This document shows positions 32,724-45,200 of a stretch of DNA of 64,000 bases, piece by piece. How positions within the stretch are numbered: the first letter of the stretch is position 1; each line of letters starts with the position of its first letter. The notes beneath the pieces are model-generated. The model was not told the DNA's origin. It saw only the letters and a program-made list of their open reading frames with translations, and did not search any database. A program made the translations under genes and the position numbers. The stretch is from Rhizopus arrhizus. Lineage: Eukaryota; Mucoromycota; Mucoromycetes; Mucorales; Rhizopodaceae. The stretch is from the NCBI GenBank assembly GCA_024220505.1, contig JAKZZE010000014.1:806001-870000 (forward strand). Direction: 5' to 3'.

Positions 32724-35206
32724 ATCGATCAAGCTTCATTATTTATAGAGAAAGAAATAACAATTCGTATTTTTTTAAAAAAGACTTTTTGCAACATCAC
32801 AAGCAATTAAAGTTGATATCAAATTAATTTTACACTGAAAACAAGGAATATAGTATCAATATGTGGGAATTTTCCCCTTTCAAGTTCTTTTAATCTATAA
32901 CTTGACAAAAGAACAAAATGTGTGCTCTTTTTCTTTCAAAAGAATAATCCGTTATCCTATAGCGAAGAAATAATGAATGAAAACTCACGAATCGAAAAGC
33001 ATGGGCTGAAGAGATGAGTAAAACGGATATGAACTTTCTTGAGTCAAGCGAAGCACATTCGACGACATCAGTGATTTAATCAGGAGAATAGTAAAAGCTT
33101 GCAACTTTGTTCCTCCTAGGCATCTCAGAGCGTTTGTTCGACACTCTGTAAATACCTTTGAAAAGTGTGAAAGAAATGAACCTATTTAAATACTCTGCTT
33201 TATTAAAAAAAATAACGAAGGGCTAACCCAATTTAAACAATACTCTGGACATTGCTGAGGGTACCAACCTTTGATCATGCACAGCCTCTCATCACTTGAG
33301 AATAAGAGTCAGCCTTGTCGATACAAAGCATAATACTCGTTACTTTTCACCAACAGATGATATCAAAAAGCAAACTTAAGATCAGAAGCTGGATACGAAA
33401 ATATCATTTATGATTAGCAATTGATTATTTTAGAAATTAAGCAATGATATAATATACAAAGAATTATAGACAAAAGTTAAGGAATAGGGGGGAAAAAGTA
33501 TATACAACATGAATATTAAAGGAAAGGTAATAATAAATACAAATAGATGTATATACAAGCATATCAAAAAAATAGATAGGGCATGTAGGAAAAATAGTTA
33601 AATGGGGGCTTAATTTGAACGATTGACTGCTTTGACACGGCAGCGGAACAATCTAAGATGTTCACTGTCTTTTAGGAGTCGCCTTCTGGGAATCACCTCC
33701 ACAAGATGAACCTTGATCAATAGCGACCTCTTTTATGCATTTGTGCTTGCTACAGGAGAATATAAAATAAGAAAGGAGGTTGTTTATACAACATGAATAG
33801 ATATGTTTCATATTTACTTCTGTATTCATCGGTTGACTCTAGTTTAAAAAAAGTGAATAGTTGTTATTAATTACAAAAATTTATTTCATTTGATTCTGCT
33901 GATTGATTTATTGGATAAAGACAACCTTTGATTATATGCTTGATGCTCATTTGTTTTTTAAAAAAGATAAATTATAATACATTCCAGAATAAAAAAAGTT
34001 TTGACACTGCTTATGCAAGGTCTCGATAGTGGAGTGTCATCATCTGTCAAGTATTTAAAGGGGGGTTCTTCTGTTGCAAAAAAGCTGCCAATGGTTTCAC
34101 TGCACTTGACTCATTAGTCTAAATGGGTGTTGGGCCAAAAGACTACATCTTCCATTTTGCCAACTTTCTATTTTCTTTAGTAATCCTATCGAGAATTAAA
34201 CAGGAAGCTTAGCCTTTTTGTTAATTTCTTGGACATTTTTATAAACAAGCTATTTGTTTTTTATATGATTCCTTAAATTTTTATTTCTTTTACATTATTG
34301 AACAAAAAGAACCAATCAAAGATACCACCAAAGTATTGTGATCTTTCCAAGGTAGTGAAAACCAAACAAGTCAGAAGCTATAAAGCTTTTCAGGTAAAAG
34401 AAAGATGACATTTATTCAATGTTGTCACTTTGTGTCTATTCATATATTCTTGAGATGCAGAATAATCGGGACTTCTTTTGGCTTGGGTTGGGATCAGTGA
34501 TTTAAAGGTTCGCTTGCACATTCTATATTTAGAAGGTCTATCCATTGGGTCATCTCTATATTTACTTTCTATTCCTTTGTTTATAGAATTGATATCTCTC
34601 TCTCTCTCTGACCAACCTCATGGATGGTCTCACGTTGATGTCAAATCTTGATTTGTCTATAAAAAAACACAGTTCTCAAGAAAGTTCATATCCGTTTTAC
34701 TCATCTCTTCAGCCCATGCTTTTCGATTCGTGAGTTTTCATTCATTATTTCTTCGCTATAGGATAACGGATTATTCTTTTGAAAGAAAAATAACACACAT
34801 TCTGTTCTTTTGTCAAGTTATAGATTGAAAGAACTTGAATAGAAAAAAAAAAAAAAAACTCTCGCCTCTCAATTTTAAAAAACGCCCTTTGACACTGTTT
34901 TTAGTATATCTTAATTGGTGCTCAATCGGAGTATTATTGTTTTGTACACTAAAGAAAAAAAGGAAAGATACAAAGCATGTAAAATTTTATACTTGAACTG
35001 TTGGGAAACAATGGATTACTCAATTCAAATAAAATGTGTGTTTACTTTATCAATTTTTTATTTATTTGTGGAAATGTAAAATGCACAACACGGTAATGAA
35101 CTAAATGGGATTGTTTATACACAAGAGTATATATTTTTTTTTTTTCCATGAAAGAGGGAGAAGGGGTTATATGTATAAAAATTGAAGGAAGTGTGTTGCT
35201 TTGCTC
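32724..35206. other. Intergenic region between convergent genes, with long inverted repeat
   Basis: About 2.5 kb between the 3' ends of the phosphatase and UDP-glucose dehydrogenase genes. Most of it is spanned by the inverted repeat at 32879-34839. A minus-strand coding-like stretch (HKCIKEVAIDQGSSCGGDSQ) near 33655-33755 has no partner exons. No intact gene. Confidence 0.6.
32879..34839. repeat. Pair of 165-bp inverted repeats around a 1.6-kb spacer
   Basis: Left arm 32879-33043 and right arm 34675-34839 are inverted copies with only a handful of differences. Shared blocks include AAAAGCATGGGCTGAAGAGA and GATGAGTAAAACGGATATG, and outer ends TTCAAGTTCTTT / AAAGAACTTGAA. The 1631-bp spacer has no transposase-like frame. 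I could not see a target-site duplication: the left flank is TTTTCCCC and the right flank is TAGAAAAAA. It could be a non-autonomous terminal-inverted-repeat element or a local inverted duplication. Confidence 0.8.
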
Positions 35207-36791
35207 TTAAGCAGTACCGGCAAGTTCATTCTTACCAATAATATGAACCTTGAAACCAATTTCACGAAGTTGAGCGGCATCAACCAACAAACGACCATCA
35301 AATAAGAAAGCGGGCTTGTTCATGTTTTCATAAATCTTCTTGTAGTCAAGGACATCAGATTTAAATTCATCCCACTCAGTCACGATAACAACAGCATCGG
35401 CACCCTTGGCAGCTTCATAAGCATCGGAGCAGATGGTGATTTGCTTATCTAATTGCTTACGGTTATCAACAACACCGGGTTCTGAAAGGTCCATGTAGAT
35501 TTGTTCATGTTCAACCTTGGGATCATAGATAGCAACTTGAGCATTTTCTTGAATAAAGTCCTTGATCAAAGTGATAGCAGCAGATTCACGAGTGTCACCA
35601 GTATCCTTCTTGAAGGCAAAACCTAAAACAGCAATTCGCTTGTTGGTGATTGTGTTGAAGAGGGTGGAGATAATCTTTCTAACAAAACGCTTCTTTTGGT
35701 ATTCGTTCATGATCACGACTTGGTGCCAGTAATCAGCAACTTCAGGAAGGTTCAATTGGTGTGACAAGTAAACCAAGTTGAGAATATCCTTTTGGAAGCA
35801 AGATCCACCAAAACCAACAGAGGCCTTCAAGAACTTGGGACCCAAACGGCTATCTCTACCACAAGCACGAGCAACTTCGTCCACATCGGCACCAGTAGCT
35901 TCACAGATAGCAGAAAGGGCATTGACAGAAGAAATACGTTGAGCCAGCATAGCATTAGCAGCCTAATGATCAATAAGATACTTTTCTCCTTTTTTTCTTT
36001 TATTGCAACTTACCAATTTAGAAAGTTCAGAAGACCAAAGGTTAGTGGTAATAACACGATCCTTGGGGACCCAGTTGGTATAAACTTCAACCAAAGCTTC
36101 TTGAGCTTTGATACCTTCAGAAGTTTGAAGAGCACCAATCAAGACACGATCGGGTTCAAGAAGATCTCTGATAGCAGTACCTTCTGCCAAGAATTCGGGG
36201 TTAGACAAGATATCAAAACGAATGCCTTCAGTAGAGTTAGCTTCCAAGATGGTACGCATGCTTTGAGCAGTACGACAGGGAACAGTAGACTTTTCGACGA
36301 CAATCTTGGAGCTCTTGGCTACTTGAGCAATACGACGAGTAGCGCCTTCAATGTAGCTGTATATAAATATTGAGCATCCAATTGCAGATCATAAATAATA
36401 AACACTTACGCAAGATCAGCAGCCATACCAGCACCCAAACCAGACTTCTTGGTAGGTGTGTTAACAGAGACAAAGATTAAATCAGCTTCTTGAATGGCGC
36501 CATCAACATCAGTTGTGAAGAACAAGTTTTTACCACGACGGTCAAAGACAACTTCTTCTAAGCCGGGCTCATAAATAGGAAGTTTCTCAGAGTTCCAGGC
36601 GTCGATACGAGCTTGGTTCAAGTCAACAATGGTCACTTTGATGTGATGACATTTATAAGCAATGACGGCACAAGTAGGACCACCTAATTACGTGTAAGCC
36701 ATCTCTCTTTTTTTTTTTACGTGTTTATTTTTCTAATAAGCTTACCAACATAACCAGCACCAATACAACAGATATTCTTGACGGCAACCAT
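35207..36791 (-). CDS. UDP-glucose 6-dehydrogenase
   Basis: Oxidises UDP-glucose to UDP-glucuronate with two NAD+. In Mucorales this supplies the glucuronic-acid polymers of the cell wall. Exons 35207-35962, 36014-36356, 36410-36683, 36746-36791; 472 residues, as usual. The N-terminal Rossmann motif is [27 protein letters not shown] and [11 protein letters not shown] are family signatures; [13 protein letters not shown] binds substrate. The catalytic cysteine lies in [16 protein letters not shown], and the C-terminal domain carries [14 protein letters not shown]. Codon use is biased to GTT, GCT and AAG, suggesting high expression. Confidence 0.97.
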
Positions 36792-37943
36792 AATTTTATT
36801 ATTTATTTTTAGAAAGAAGAAGAAGAAAAAGAAACAGAAACCAAAGCAAGCTTTATTGGCTGGATTGTTATATTAATTTAGTTTCGGCGATTAAAATAAA
36901 AAATAAACTTGATTTTGACGATCTTTTTTTCCCTTCTTCAATACAGAATGAAACTTAGCCAAGTACACACGTGTTAACCAATTATTATCTACCAATCAAA
37001 CATGACTCGTGTACATCACTATTCTCTCCCCTTATTTCTTATAAAAAGCTATATATATTTTTGGTCAATAAACTATTTTTAAAGTTTTGTATAATTCTTA
37101 CTACAACTAAACTGGTCACGTATTACAGTCTTCTTTTTTTTTTGAGTTTCATAGCCTGATTTTTTTTTTTTTGTGCTTAAGTATAATCACCTTATAGAAA
37201 AAAAGAAAACCCGTTCCTGTATGTCGGAATCTGGCTTTACTTACGTAAGGCTTGTAGAAAAAAAAAAAGGCGTATACATTTCAAACTCAAATATTATCTG
37301 TTCTGCTTGGCTGATACGCCCTTTTATTTATTTCATGTACTTGATGCGTATCTACTCAACAAACAATTCAACATATAAAAATGATCCTCATTTAACAAAG
37401 AACAAGACAGATTAGTTCTTCTCTTTAGTTTCTGGTTCAGGTGTGACAATAGCGTGAGGTCTTGTTTCCTTAAATGATGTTTTTAATAAGCCTCGACAAT
37501 ACCTTGAATGAGTCTCGGCTTCTGCTTCTCCTTTCTGAGGGGAAAATAGGGAAATCGTGCAATCACAGTAAACACTAACTTTAATTTTTTTTTTTTCGTT
37601 TGTATTTTAAAATATAAATTCTTTAAGGTCGGGTAAAAACGTACAAAAGGTTTATTAAATTACAACCCACAGGTTGATATATCGAATTCGGAATCACAGT
37701 GCTACAATGATTTCAAAGATCAAGAGAAGAGAGGGGGGGGGTAGAAGGGAAAGGGCTTTGTTTATAGCATGGCTTTTACATACCAGGCTATTCATCGATG
37801 GTCAATGGCCTTATCTTTGCGGTTCTTGATTACAATAAAACATCGACCTGGCATCACGAAGATTAAAATAGTGACAATAAAAAATAAATAAAGCACAAAG
37901 AAATTTTTATTTTCAGCCAGTCATTGAGCCAAAAAAAGGCCTT
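36792..37943. other. Intergenic region; possible RS-rich exon fragment
   Basis: About 1.15 kb. Minus-strand 37413-37547 can be read as two short exons (RRSRSRDSFK then KETRPHAIVTPEPETKEKN and a stop) joined by a GTATTG...TTTAAG intron, but I found no consistent upstream exons. A G9 run lies near 37731. Otherwise AT-rich with no gene. Confidence 0.4.
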
Positions 37944-38600
37944 TTATTTATTAACAAGTGTCACAGTCTTCACGTCCAAATAGACATGCCTATTTTCTAT
38001 CAGCTTATCCGCTTCCAGTTTTAATCTTTGAGCATACAGTGGACAATCAAGTACCATTGTATGCATCTCTCCATATTCTCCTGTAGGACTCACATTTCGA
38101 TTTGTCCGAAGAATTGTTTGTAGCAGTGTTGGTGTCAAGCGTTCTCCCACAACCTCATCTTGTGCTATCCTGTTCCGGTCAATACAAGACACCACGATCT
38201 CAAAATGCCACAGATCTTTCAAGATCTCCCCCTCCATCTGTCCCCAAAGCGGTCTGATCAACCGAACGCCAGTACCTTCTACAGCGCGTTCCATAAAGTC
38301 ACTGCAGACGGGTTTGATATCGCCCGTCACTAATCCGTCAATGCCATATGTTATCTTTAACTTTCGAATCTCATCTTGATAACTTTGAAGGTAATCAGGT
38401 CCGTGAATGATACACATTGTATGAGGTAAACCAAGTGCTTTGGCTTGTTGCTGAATGATATTTAACGCATGTGCTTTAAATGACCTTTCTGGAGGACTAA
38501 AGGTGACAAGAACAGCTATTTTTGCACCTTGCTGATGAACACGATGTAAAGCAAGCGTACAGTCCTTGCCTCCTGTAAATGAAATAGCTACGGTTGACAT
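37944..38600 (-). CDS. Dph6-like PP-loop ATP pyrophosphatase domain protein
   Basis: Intronless, 218 residues. It belongs to the adenine nucleotide alpha-hydrolase/PP-loop superfamily (ATP_bind_4, the diphthine-ammonia ligase group, MJ0570-like). The P-loop reads SFTGGKDCTLALHR where diphthine-ammonia ligases have SGGKDS. DGLVTGDI and RLIRPLWGQ correspond to the conserved GDI and PLW motifs; GEYGEMHTMVLDCP matches the GEgGEfHT C-terminal motif. Diphthamide synthesis on EF2 is the known role of the family, but this is the short single-domain form without the RidA-like C-terminal part of yeast Dph6, so its substrate is uncertain. Head-to-head with the next gene, 114 bp apart. Confidence 0.82.
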   Translation of the reverse strand: MSTVAISFTGGKDCTLALHRVHQQGAKIAVLVTFSPPERSFKAHALNIIQQQAKALGLPHTMCIIHGPDYLQSYQDEIRKLKITYGIDGLVTGDIKPVCSDFMERAVEGTGVRLIRPLWGQMEGEILKDLWHFEIVVSCIDRNRIAQDEVVGERLTPTLLQTILRTNRNVSPTGEYGEMHTMVLDCPLYAQRLKLEADKLIENRHVYLDVKTVTLVNK

Positions 38601-38714
38601 GCAAAAAAAAGATTAAAAAGCAAAAAAGTGGCTTTTCGTAAAGTAAAAGGGTCCAGGAACCAGACATATTTCCTTTTTCTATTTTTTTTTTTCTCATATT
38701 AGGAAAAAAAAAAG

Positions 38715-39714
38715 ATGGATGAAATTTGTCAAGATGATCAGTGGTTCGAACAAGCATTTACTTATATGAATGAACACGATATCCCTTTGTCGAATGATAA
38801 AAAATTACACGTAAAATTAACTTTATAGCTTAAGAAAACTTGTTACTTACACCCAAAAAGTTTTATGGTCTTTTTAAGCAAGCAACCATTGGAGACATCA
38901 ACAAACCAAAACCGGGATTATTTGAATTTGTAGCTAGAGCCAAGTGGGATGCTTGGAATAGCTGCAAAGGACTCAGTTTTAGAGAAGCGAGAAATAAGTA
39001 TATTGAAAGTGTAGAGGCATTAAAAGTGGGTTGGTCTCGAGAAGGACAATATGAATATATACCTTCTCCGGAAGAACTTAAAAATCAGGTGTGTGCATTG
39101 TCTTTTTTATAAATACATTTGTTGAACATTCTATACTCATTCCCACGAAAAGGAAATGGGTGGACTAGGAAATGCTGTCAGTTCTATGGCCTTTGAAGAA
39201 GAAGAGTAAGAGGGGAAAGACATAAATTGATGAGGTATAAAGACGTTTTATTTAGAGAATCAGACGATATATTTGGCTATGCTCGAGAAAACAATTTGAA
39301 AAAGTTAGCAACCGCGCTGGAAGAGAACAAGGACTTGATTAATACAAAAGACGAAGATGTAAAGAAAAGAGGTTGAAGAGAGTCAATAATCTAATTGTTC
39401 TATTTATAGGGTTTATCTGTACTTCATTATGCAGCTGACAGAGGGCACTTTGAAATTGCAAAATATTTAATTGAAACTGGAGCAGATTTAAATGTGAAAA
39501 CAGAGGATGGAGAAACACCTTTACACTTGGGTAAAATAAAACAACTTTTTTTTTAAAATCTTTTAACCAAAATACAATAGCATGTATATCCGAGCAATTA
39601 CAAGTAGCCAATCTGTTGATCAAAAAGGGCTGTGATCAACAATTGAAAGACGCAGAAGGAAAGACAGCATTTGAACAAGCCGATGAATGTTTTGTTCGTC
39701 AATTGAGTATATAA
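38715..39714 (+). CDS. Acyl-CoA-binding domain protein with ankyrin repeats (ACBD6-like)
   Basis: Binds long-chain acyl-CoA and presents partner-binding ankyrin repeats. Exons 38715-38810, 38861-39088, 39153-39205, 39256-39358, 39410-39530, 39581-39714; 244 residues (human ACBD6 282). The ACB domain spans about residues 7-95: FYGLFKQATIGDINKPKPG, KWDAWNSCKGLSFREARNKY. Ankyrin repeats follow: GLSVLHYAADRGHFEIAKYL, then TPLHLACISEQLQVANLLI and a degenerate last repeat. No membrane segment is seen, so it is probably cytosolic or nuclear. Its stop lies 51 bp from that of the convergent UTP4 gene. Confidence 0.9.
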
Positions 39715-39765
39715 AAAAAAGGGGTCTATTTTTATTTTTGTTGTTATTATTATTACAAGAAATGA

Positions 39766-42204
39766 TTATGCACCAAAATGAGCCTTGTAGAATGAAGGTG
39801 GCAAGTTTTCCAAAACACTGAATTTAGGACGTTCAATCATAACCATTTGGTCCTTATTAATAAATCCACAATATAAAATTTGTTGATATTGATACGAGAT
39901 GGGGAATGCTAATCCATCTTCTTTTTTCGTTAGTGGTGCCTCTTCTTGCTTTCTTTTACCCAATTTGCTTGACACTGGCTTGTTTTCCACATCAGCAAGA
40001 CACATATAGGCACTACCGTATAATATCATCTTGTTCTCATTAGCTGGGTTATAAGCTACACCTCGAATACGATCTCTCTGTTCTAAAAGTCGACAGTTGG
40101 ACATGTCTTGATGTGCACTCGACCAATTTGTAAGCTTTTTGTGTTCGACATCATAAATATAAAATGCGTTAGTTGCCAAGGCAATCAAAAGCTCATTGGG
40201 TCTAAATTGATTGAAGGACAATGCTGTATGAGGCGTAGTGCCTTGTGGAAGTTTAAGATGATGCTATATAATTGTGTGAATAAACCATCATTTCATTGTA
40301 CACATATAGTTGTGATAGTTTACCTTAAAGTTGTCTAAATTGAATACGTGAATACGATTATCATCATCTCCAGTCACTAACCACTGTCCATCTGAACTGA
40401 TATCAATAGATACAACAGTGGCTACTGCATGATCGTCAGAGCTATTTCCATCACTGTCCAATCCTCTATGATGACCAAATTCACACAATACATGGTATGT
40501 GTCTACTGACCAGTTGGTAAGGTTAACTAAAAGAATACGAGATTCAACTGTCACAATGATCAATTTATCTGATCCAGGAGTAAATCGAACATGATGAGCA
40601 CCAGCAGCAGCACCTTGTTCATTTAAATATGTATTCAACTCTCTTTCAAATGCACGCTGTTTCTTGATTTCTAACTTTCCTGTTTCGGTCTACGAGAAAT
40701 AATTAGTTTCTTGATACAATCCTCTTGAACAAAACTTACATTTTGATTCACTCTAAACAGTCTCACTTGTTCTACATCAGCTACTGCAATCCATTGGGCA
40801 TTTTCCGATAAAGCACTTGAAGTAATGTTACAGTCTGGCTTTAACTTGACTTCCAAAGCCAGTTGATGAGGTTGAACCATCTCAGGTAATGCAGGTGTTT
40901 TTGACTTGAAATCCAAATTCTGTGCTTTACCCAATCTCCAGACAGAGATCGAGTTGAAGAAGGAAGCCATGACAAGCTGATGAGATTTAGATAGGGAAAC
41001 AATGTATTTTTCGGGGAAAGGAGGCAATCTGTTTTGGATGAGTTTGGGGAATTCTGCGGCTGGACAAGCAACGAGTTCAACATCAACGCCACCTGACACA
41101 ATTGAGTTGATCTGTGGTCTCTCGTCTAATGCAAGGGCTCGAATATCATGCCAGTGGTATCTACGGCTACCCACATTCATCCACTGAGTTACATGGTCTT
41201 CCTTTATCTTCTTTGTTGTGCGTTTGAAAGTAGTAATCTTACGATCCACACCAGCTGTGAATGCTTGCTTACCATCTTTGGATACTGCAATACACAAGAT
41301 ATCGGCTCCGTGCGCTTTCATACTTTGCTTCACAGTACCCAACTTGCTATCCCAAAATGTCACAGCACCTCTTGAATCACCTGAAATGATTGTGTTTCCC
41401 CTATTGTTTTTTTAACATTCATTAAAGGAACATAAAAATGAATTGTTTCAAACTTACATGACAGCAGCCACTGCCCAAACCAAAGTTTGTTCTTTTGGAT
41501 TTTTGTCTACCGTCATACGATGAATTGTTCTTCCGGTTGCAGGGTTCCAGGTACGAATAGCAGAATCCGAACCACCAGAGACAATATATTCATCATTAGG
41601 TGCCCATGCCACTGATAAAACGCGTCCCTTTTGTGGTTCAAAGCTGCGCAAATATTCAAGACGGCCATCTGCAATATCAAACATACGAATACATCCATCT
41701 TCGCAACCTGCTGCCAGTTGAGTGCCTTTGCTGTTGACAGCTAAACACCACACTGCACCACCATTCGAGTCACATGATTTCTATAAGCAAAAAATAAGCA
41801 TATTGCTCTTTTTCATAAAGCAATTATTATTATTATTTTTTTACCTTGATAGTCATTGTAGTTGTGTCCCATTCTGTGATATAAGGGTTTAATCCTGATG
41901 CAAAAAGTCGAGGAGGTTGTTCCAACAACTGTTCTAATTCTTTTTCTAATTCTTCTGGTGTACTATCTTCGTCTATGTCTGTTAGTACTGATTGGTGAGC
42001 CCAGACAAGACTTTCAACTGATAGATCTTGACCACCTGGAAGTGTCTTTTCAAGTCTGTATCTATAAGAAGGATCCCAGATTTCAATGTTGCCATTAGCT
42101 CGACCAACTGCAAGTCTGGTTTTTTTGACAGTTGAAGGTGTAAAATCGAGTGCGTTGATGGCTGCTGGTTGGTATTCAACAAAGCGACAACGGTGAACTT
42201 CCAT
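39766..42204 (-). CDS. UTP4: U3 snoRNP (SSU processome) WD40 protein UTP4/cirhin
   Basis: Subunit of the t-UTP/UtpA complex that binds nascent pre-rRNA and is needed for 18S maturation in the nucleolus. Exons 39766-40263, 40324-40689, 40740-41400, 41458-41780, 41845-42204; 735 residues (human cirhin 686). Starts MEVHRCRFVEYQPAAINALD, close to the family start. WD repeats: LAVGRANGNIEIWDP, LAAGCEDGCIRMFDIADG, YIVSGGSDSAIRTWNPATG, TIISGDSRGAVTFWDSK and WLVTGDDDNRIHVFNL. The acidic insertion DIDEDSTPEELEKELEQLLE lies between repeats 1 and 2. The acceptor at 41401 was set so the frame keeps AVMGNTIISGDSRG. Confidence 0.93.
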
Positions 42205-45200
42205 AATAATTGTGTATATGTAGACAGGAAAATAAAGTAAAAAAAAAAAAAAATCTTGTCAAAAGGAAGGAATTGTGACTGTGTGAAGACTGCTTTGAAA
42301 CGAAAGAAAATTTTCGTTATCCAGACTGATTCAAATTCAGCCATAGTTAGACGAGTTCAAGGTGGAGATGTAAGACATATACTACCAACTTTAATTCTTG
42401 TCACTAATTTAGATAGAGTTTAAACATAGAAGCTAAAACTTCGGTGAATCTTGCTATAAGTATCCAAAACTAATCTATTAGGAGCCAAAAAAGCACGTAA
42501 AGGATATTTTCATAATTTTTTGCCTTCTTAATGATGTATATAATCCTTTGAAACACCGTATAATTATACAAAGTTTGAAGTCGATGCACTTAGCATTTCC
42601 CTATAAATTGTTTCTCCGTTTATTTGCTCCCAAGATTTTATTAGACAAAAGGTTAAAATACATCATTGACTTGATGGTGGAGGATTTACTAATACGTAAC
42701 AATATTTTGTTCTCAAAAAGACTTATTCAGCTTTAGTATTATAATCTTGACACATAAGCAATTAGTATCAAAATGAACAAAAAATAAACTAAGGTACCTT
42801 TTTAAAAAGAACCAATTTACGTGATGCCGTGACATTCAATAAATATAGGCCAATGTTTTTTTATAAAAATGGATACAAATCTAGCATTCTTTTAACGTTT
42901 AGATCATTTTTTCCCCTGAGACATAGGCATAGTCAGACAAACATTTAGCTAAATAGCGTTATTTTTTTTCATGGATTTTTTTAATAATGAACTTTGCCAT
43001 TTCTAATAGATATTCTGCAACAATCTTAGTAAGTGATCTTGCTAGTTTTACAAAAAAGCAAGCGACAACGACAGTAATGGTTACATTCACCTTTGCCGTC
43101 CAAAATGTAAAATTGAAAATGAGCGAAAAGATGATTAACTTGGGAATACCAAGAATGAATATAAGTGCAGCAATATTAAGATAAAGGTATACTGATCATA
43201 TAAAAATTTTGTAAATTAGAAGCAACTATATAATTTAATACTTTATACAATGTTTTTTAAGCTATGGTCTATAGCAAACAAATGGCTATTTTATTATATG
43301 TATGCTTGAAATCAACTTTTCAGACAACGTCAACTAAGAAGCAAAAATAAAATAAGGATTCGTTTTCACATAAACTAATAGGTACATGGTATTTACTGTT
43401 TGATTATTTTCGTTGCTTTTTTGTTATATGATTACCCCGAGATAAAAAAAGTATGTTAAGGTTTTCATTAAAAATCAAGACAGTAATGAATATCACATAA
43501 ATGCATATACAAGCAATTAATAAAGATTAGGATTCAGCTGATTAAACGAAATTGATTAATCTTTTCCAATGAAAAATAAAATAAAAAAAAAATCATATTT
43601 CCATAAAAAATAACATTCATTTGCGCTTGCTGAAAGAATACACTTATTCTTTGTAACAAGAATAAGCTTAATCAATAATAGGAGCTGGTCTACTTTATAT
43701 CCAAAAAAAGGCAGATCATTTAGTATGAAAAAAGAAAGATAAATAAAGCAAGTCATTTTTTTATTCAGTTATGGAAATAAGTATTGAAAATCTATACTTA
43801 ATATGACGATTTTAGTCTCTAGATGCACATTTATACACTGTATATGAAAAAGTTCATGCTTCTATCTACAAGTTAAATTTTTTCGGCATTATTGATGTGG
43901 TAGGGAACAGTTGAAATCATTACTACCTATGCAAACCGCATGTGTATTCGAATATTGTACTCATACTTGCAAAAAAAATAGCTTAACTAATGATTAATAT
44001 AACGTAATCAATATTCTTCAATAAGAGGCCGTTTTACTTTGTTGACTCTAATGCTCTAATTAATCCCACAACATGTGCTAGCAACAACTTGGTCGACTTT
44101 GAGCGGAGCTTGATATTTGCATGAACATGCGTGTGTAGCCTTTATTCTACAGAAAGTATGGTCAAATACACTATTTTCAGAAAGTAAAGTCGCATTTTTA
44201 CAAGCTTTATAATACACTATATATCAAAAACGACAAATAAGCGCGACATTTATTCCTGAAAGTAGTGTAAACAAAATAAAAAATAAAAATAAAGCAAAAA
44301 AAGCTAAAGATGAACAATTTAGTACAAACTTACTGGTAGTTTATCAAACTATATAAGTGTACCACGAGGAAGTTAAATGATTGCGCTTTACACTTCAACT
44401 CAACCTACCCTGAGTAATATTTTCAATTTATATCTAAATAATTTATAATTAACATTGATTTATAATATCCCTATTGAATATGTTGAGTCATATTGTTCTG
44501 GGCTATATCTTTACAGATGAGTTGGGATAAGAATAGATTCTGATAACCAGTAACTACCCTGAATAATATGTTTCAGTTTATATCTAAACAATTTGTAGTT
44601 AGCATCAGTTTTATAAAATATTCTTTTGCATGCCAAATCATAAAAGCCGTAACTATTCTTTGTCATCTAATTTCGGGGCCTGTCCAAATTAATATAAATA
44701 GCCTTGATATCTTTCTTTTATAAAAGTATTCGACTTTAAAACTATTGTTCAGTTTCGTTAACTTTTCATCATTCTTATTTTTTATACTTAAAATACTTTA
44801 TCTTGGAAATTTTGGTCGCTTTACATTATGTTATGTGAAATGAATTGAGGAATGAAAATAAAAAGAAAAAATTAACTATTAAAATAACTACGTTCTTATA
44901 ATCATATATATCACGCAAAGTATTAAAGTAATCTCATGAATTGCCCCTTGAACATACACTGGGTTTAAAATCGTTTTAGTGTTCTCCTTAAATATAGTTT
45001 TATTATCATTGTTACAGGTGTGTTAAATATAATTCTATAATTTATACATCATATACAAGTTATGATTCCTGTGTATAATAAAATATAAAAATAGTGTCGC
45101 TTTTTCAATATTTGCTTGGTAGAACTTGTAAAATTACTATAGTCGGCACACTAAAACGGTTTTTTAACTCTATTCCAAAAAAAAAACAAACGTCAGTAAA

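Noticed and set aside
37413..37547. RS-rich protein gene
   Set aside because: Two short exons could be joined but no start or upstream exon fits; kept only as a remark in the intergenic entry.
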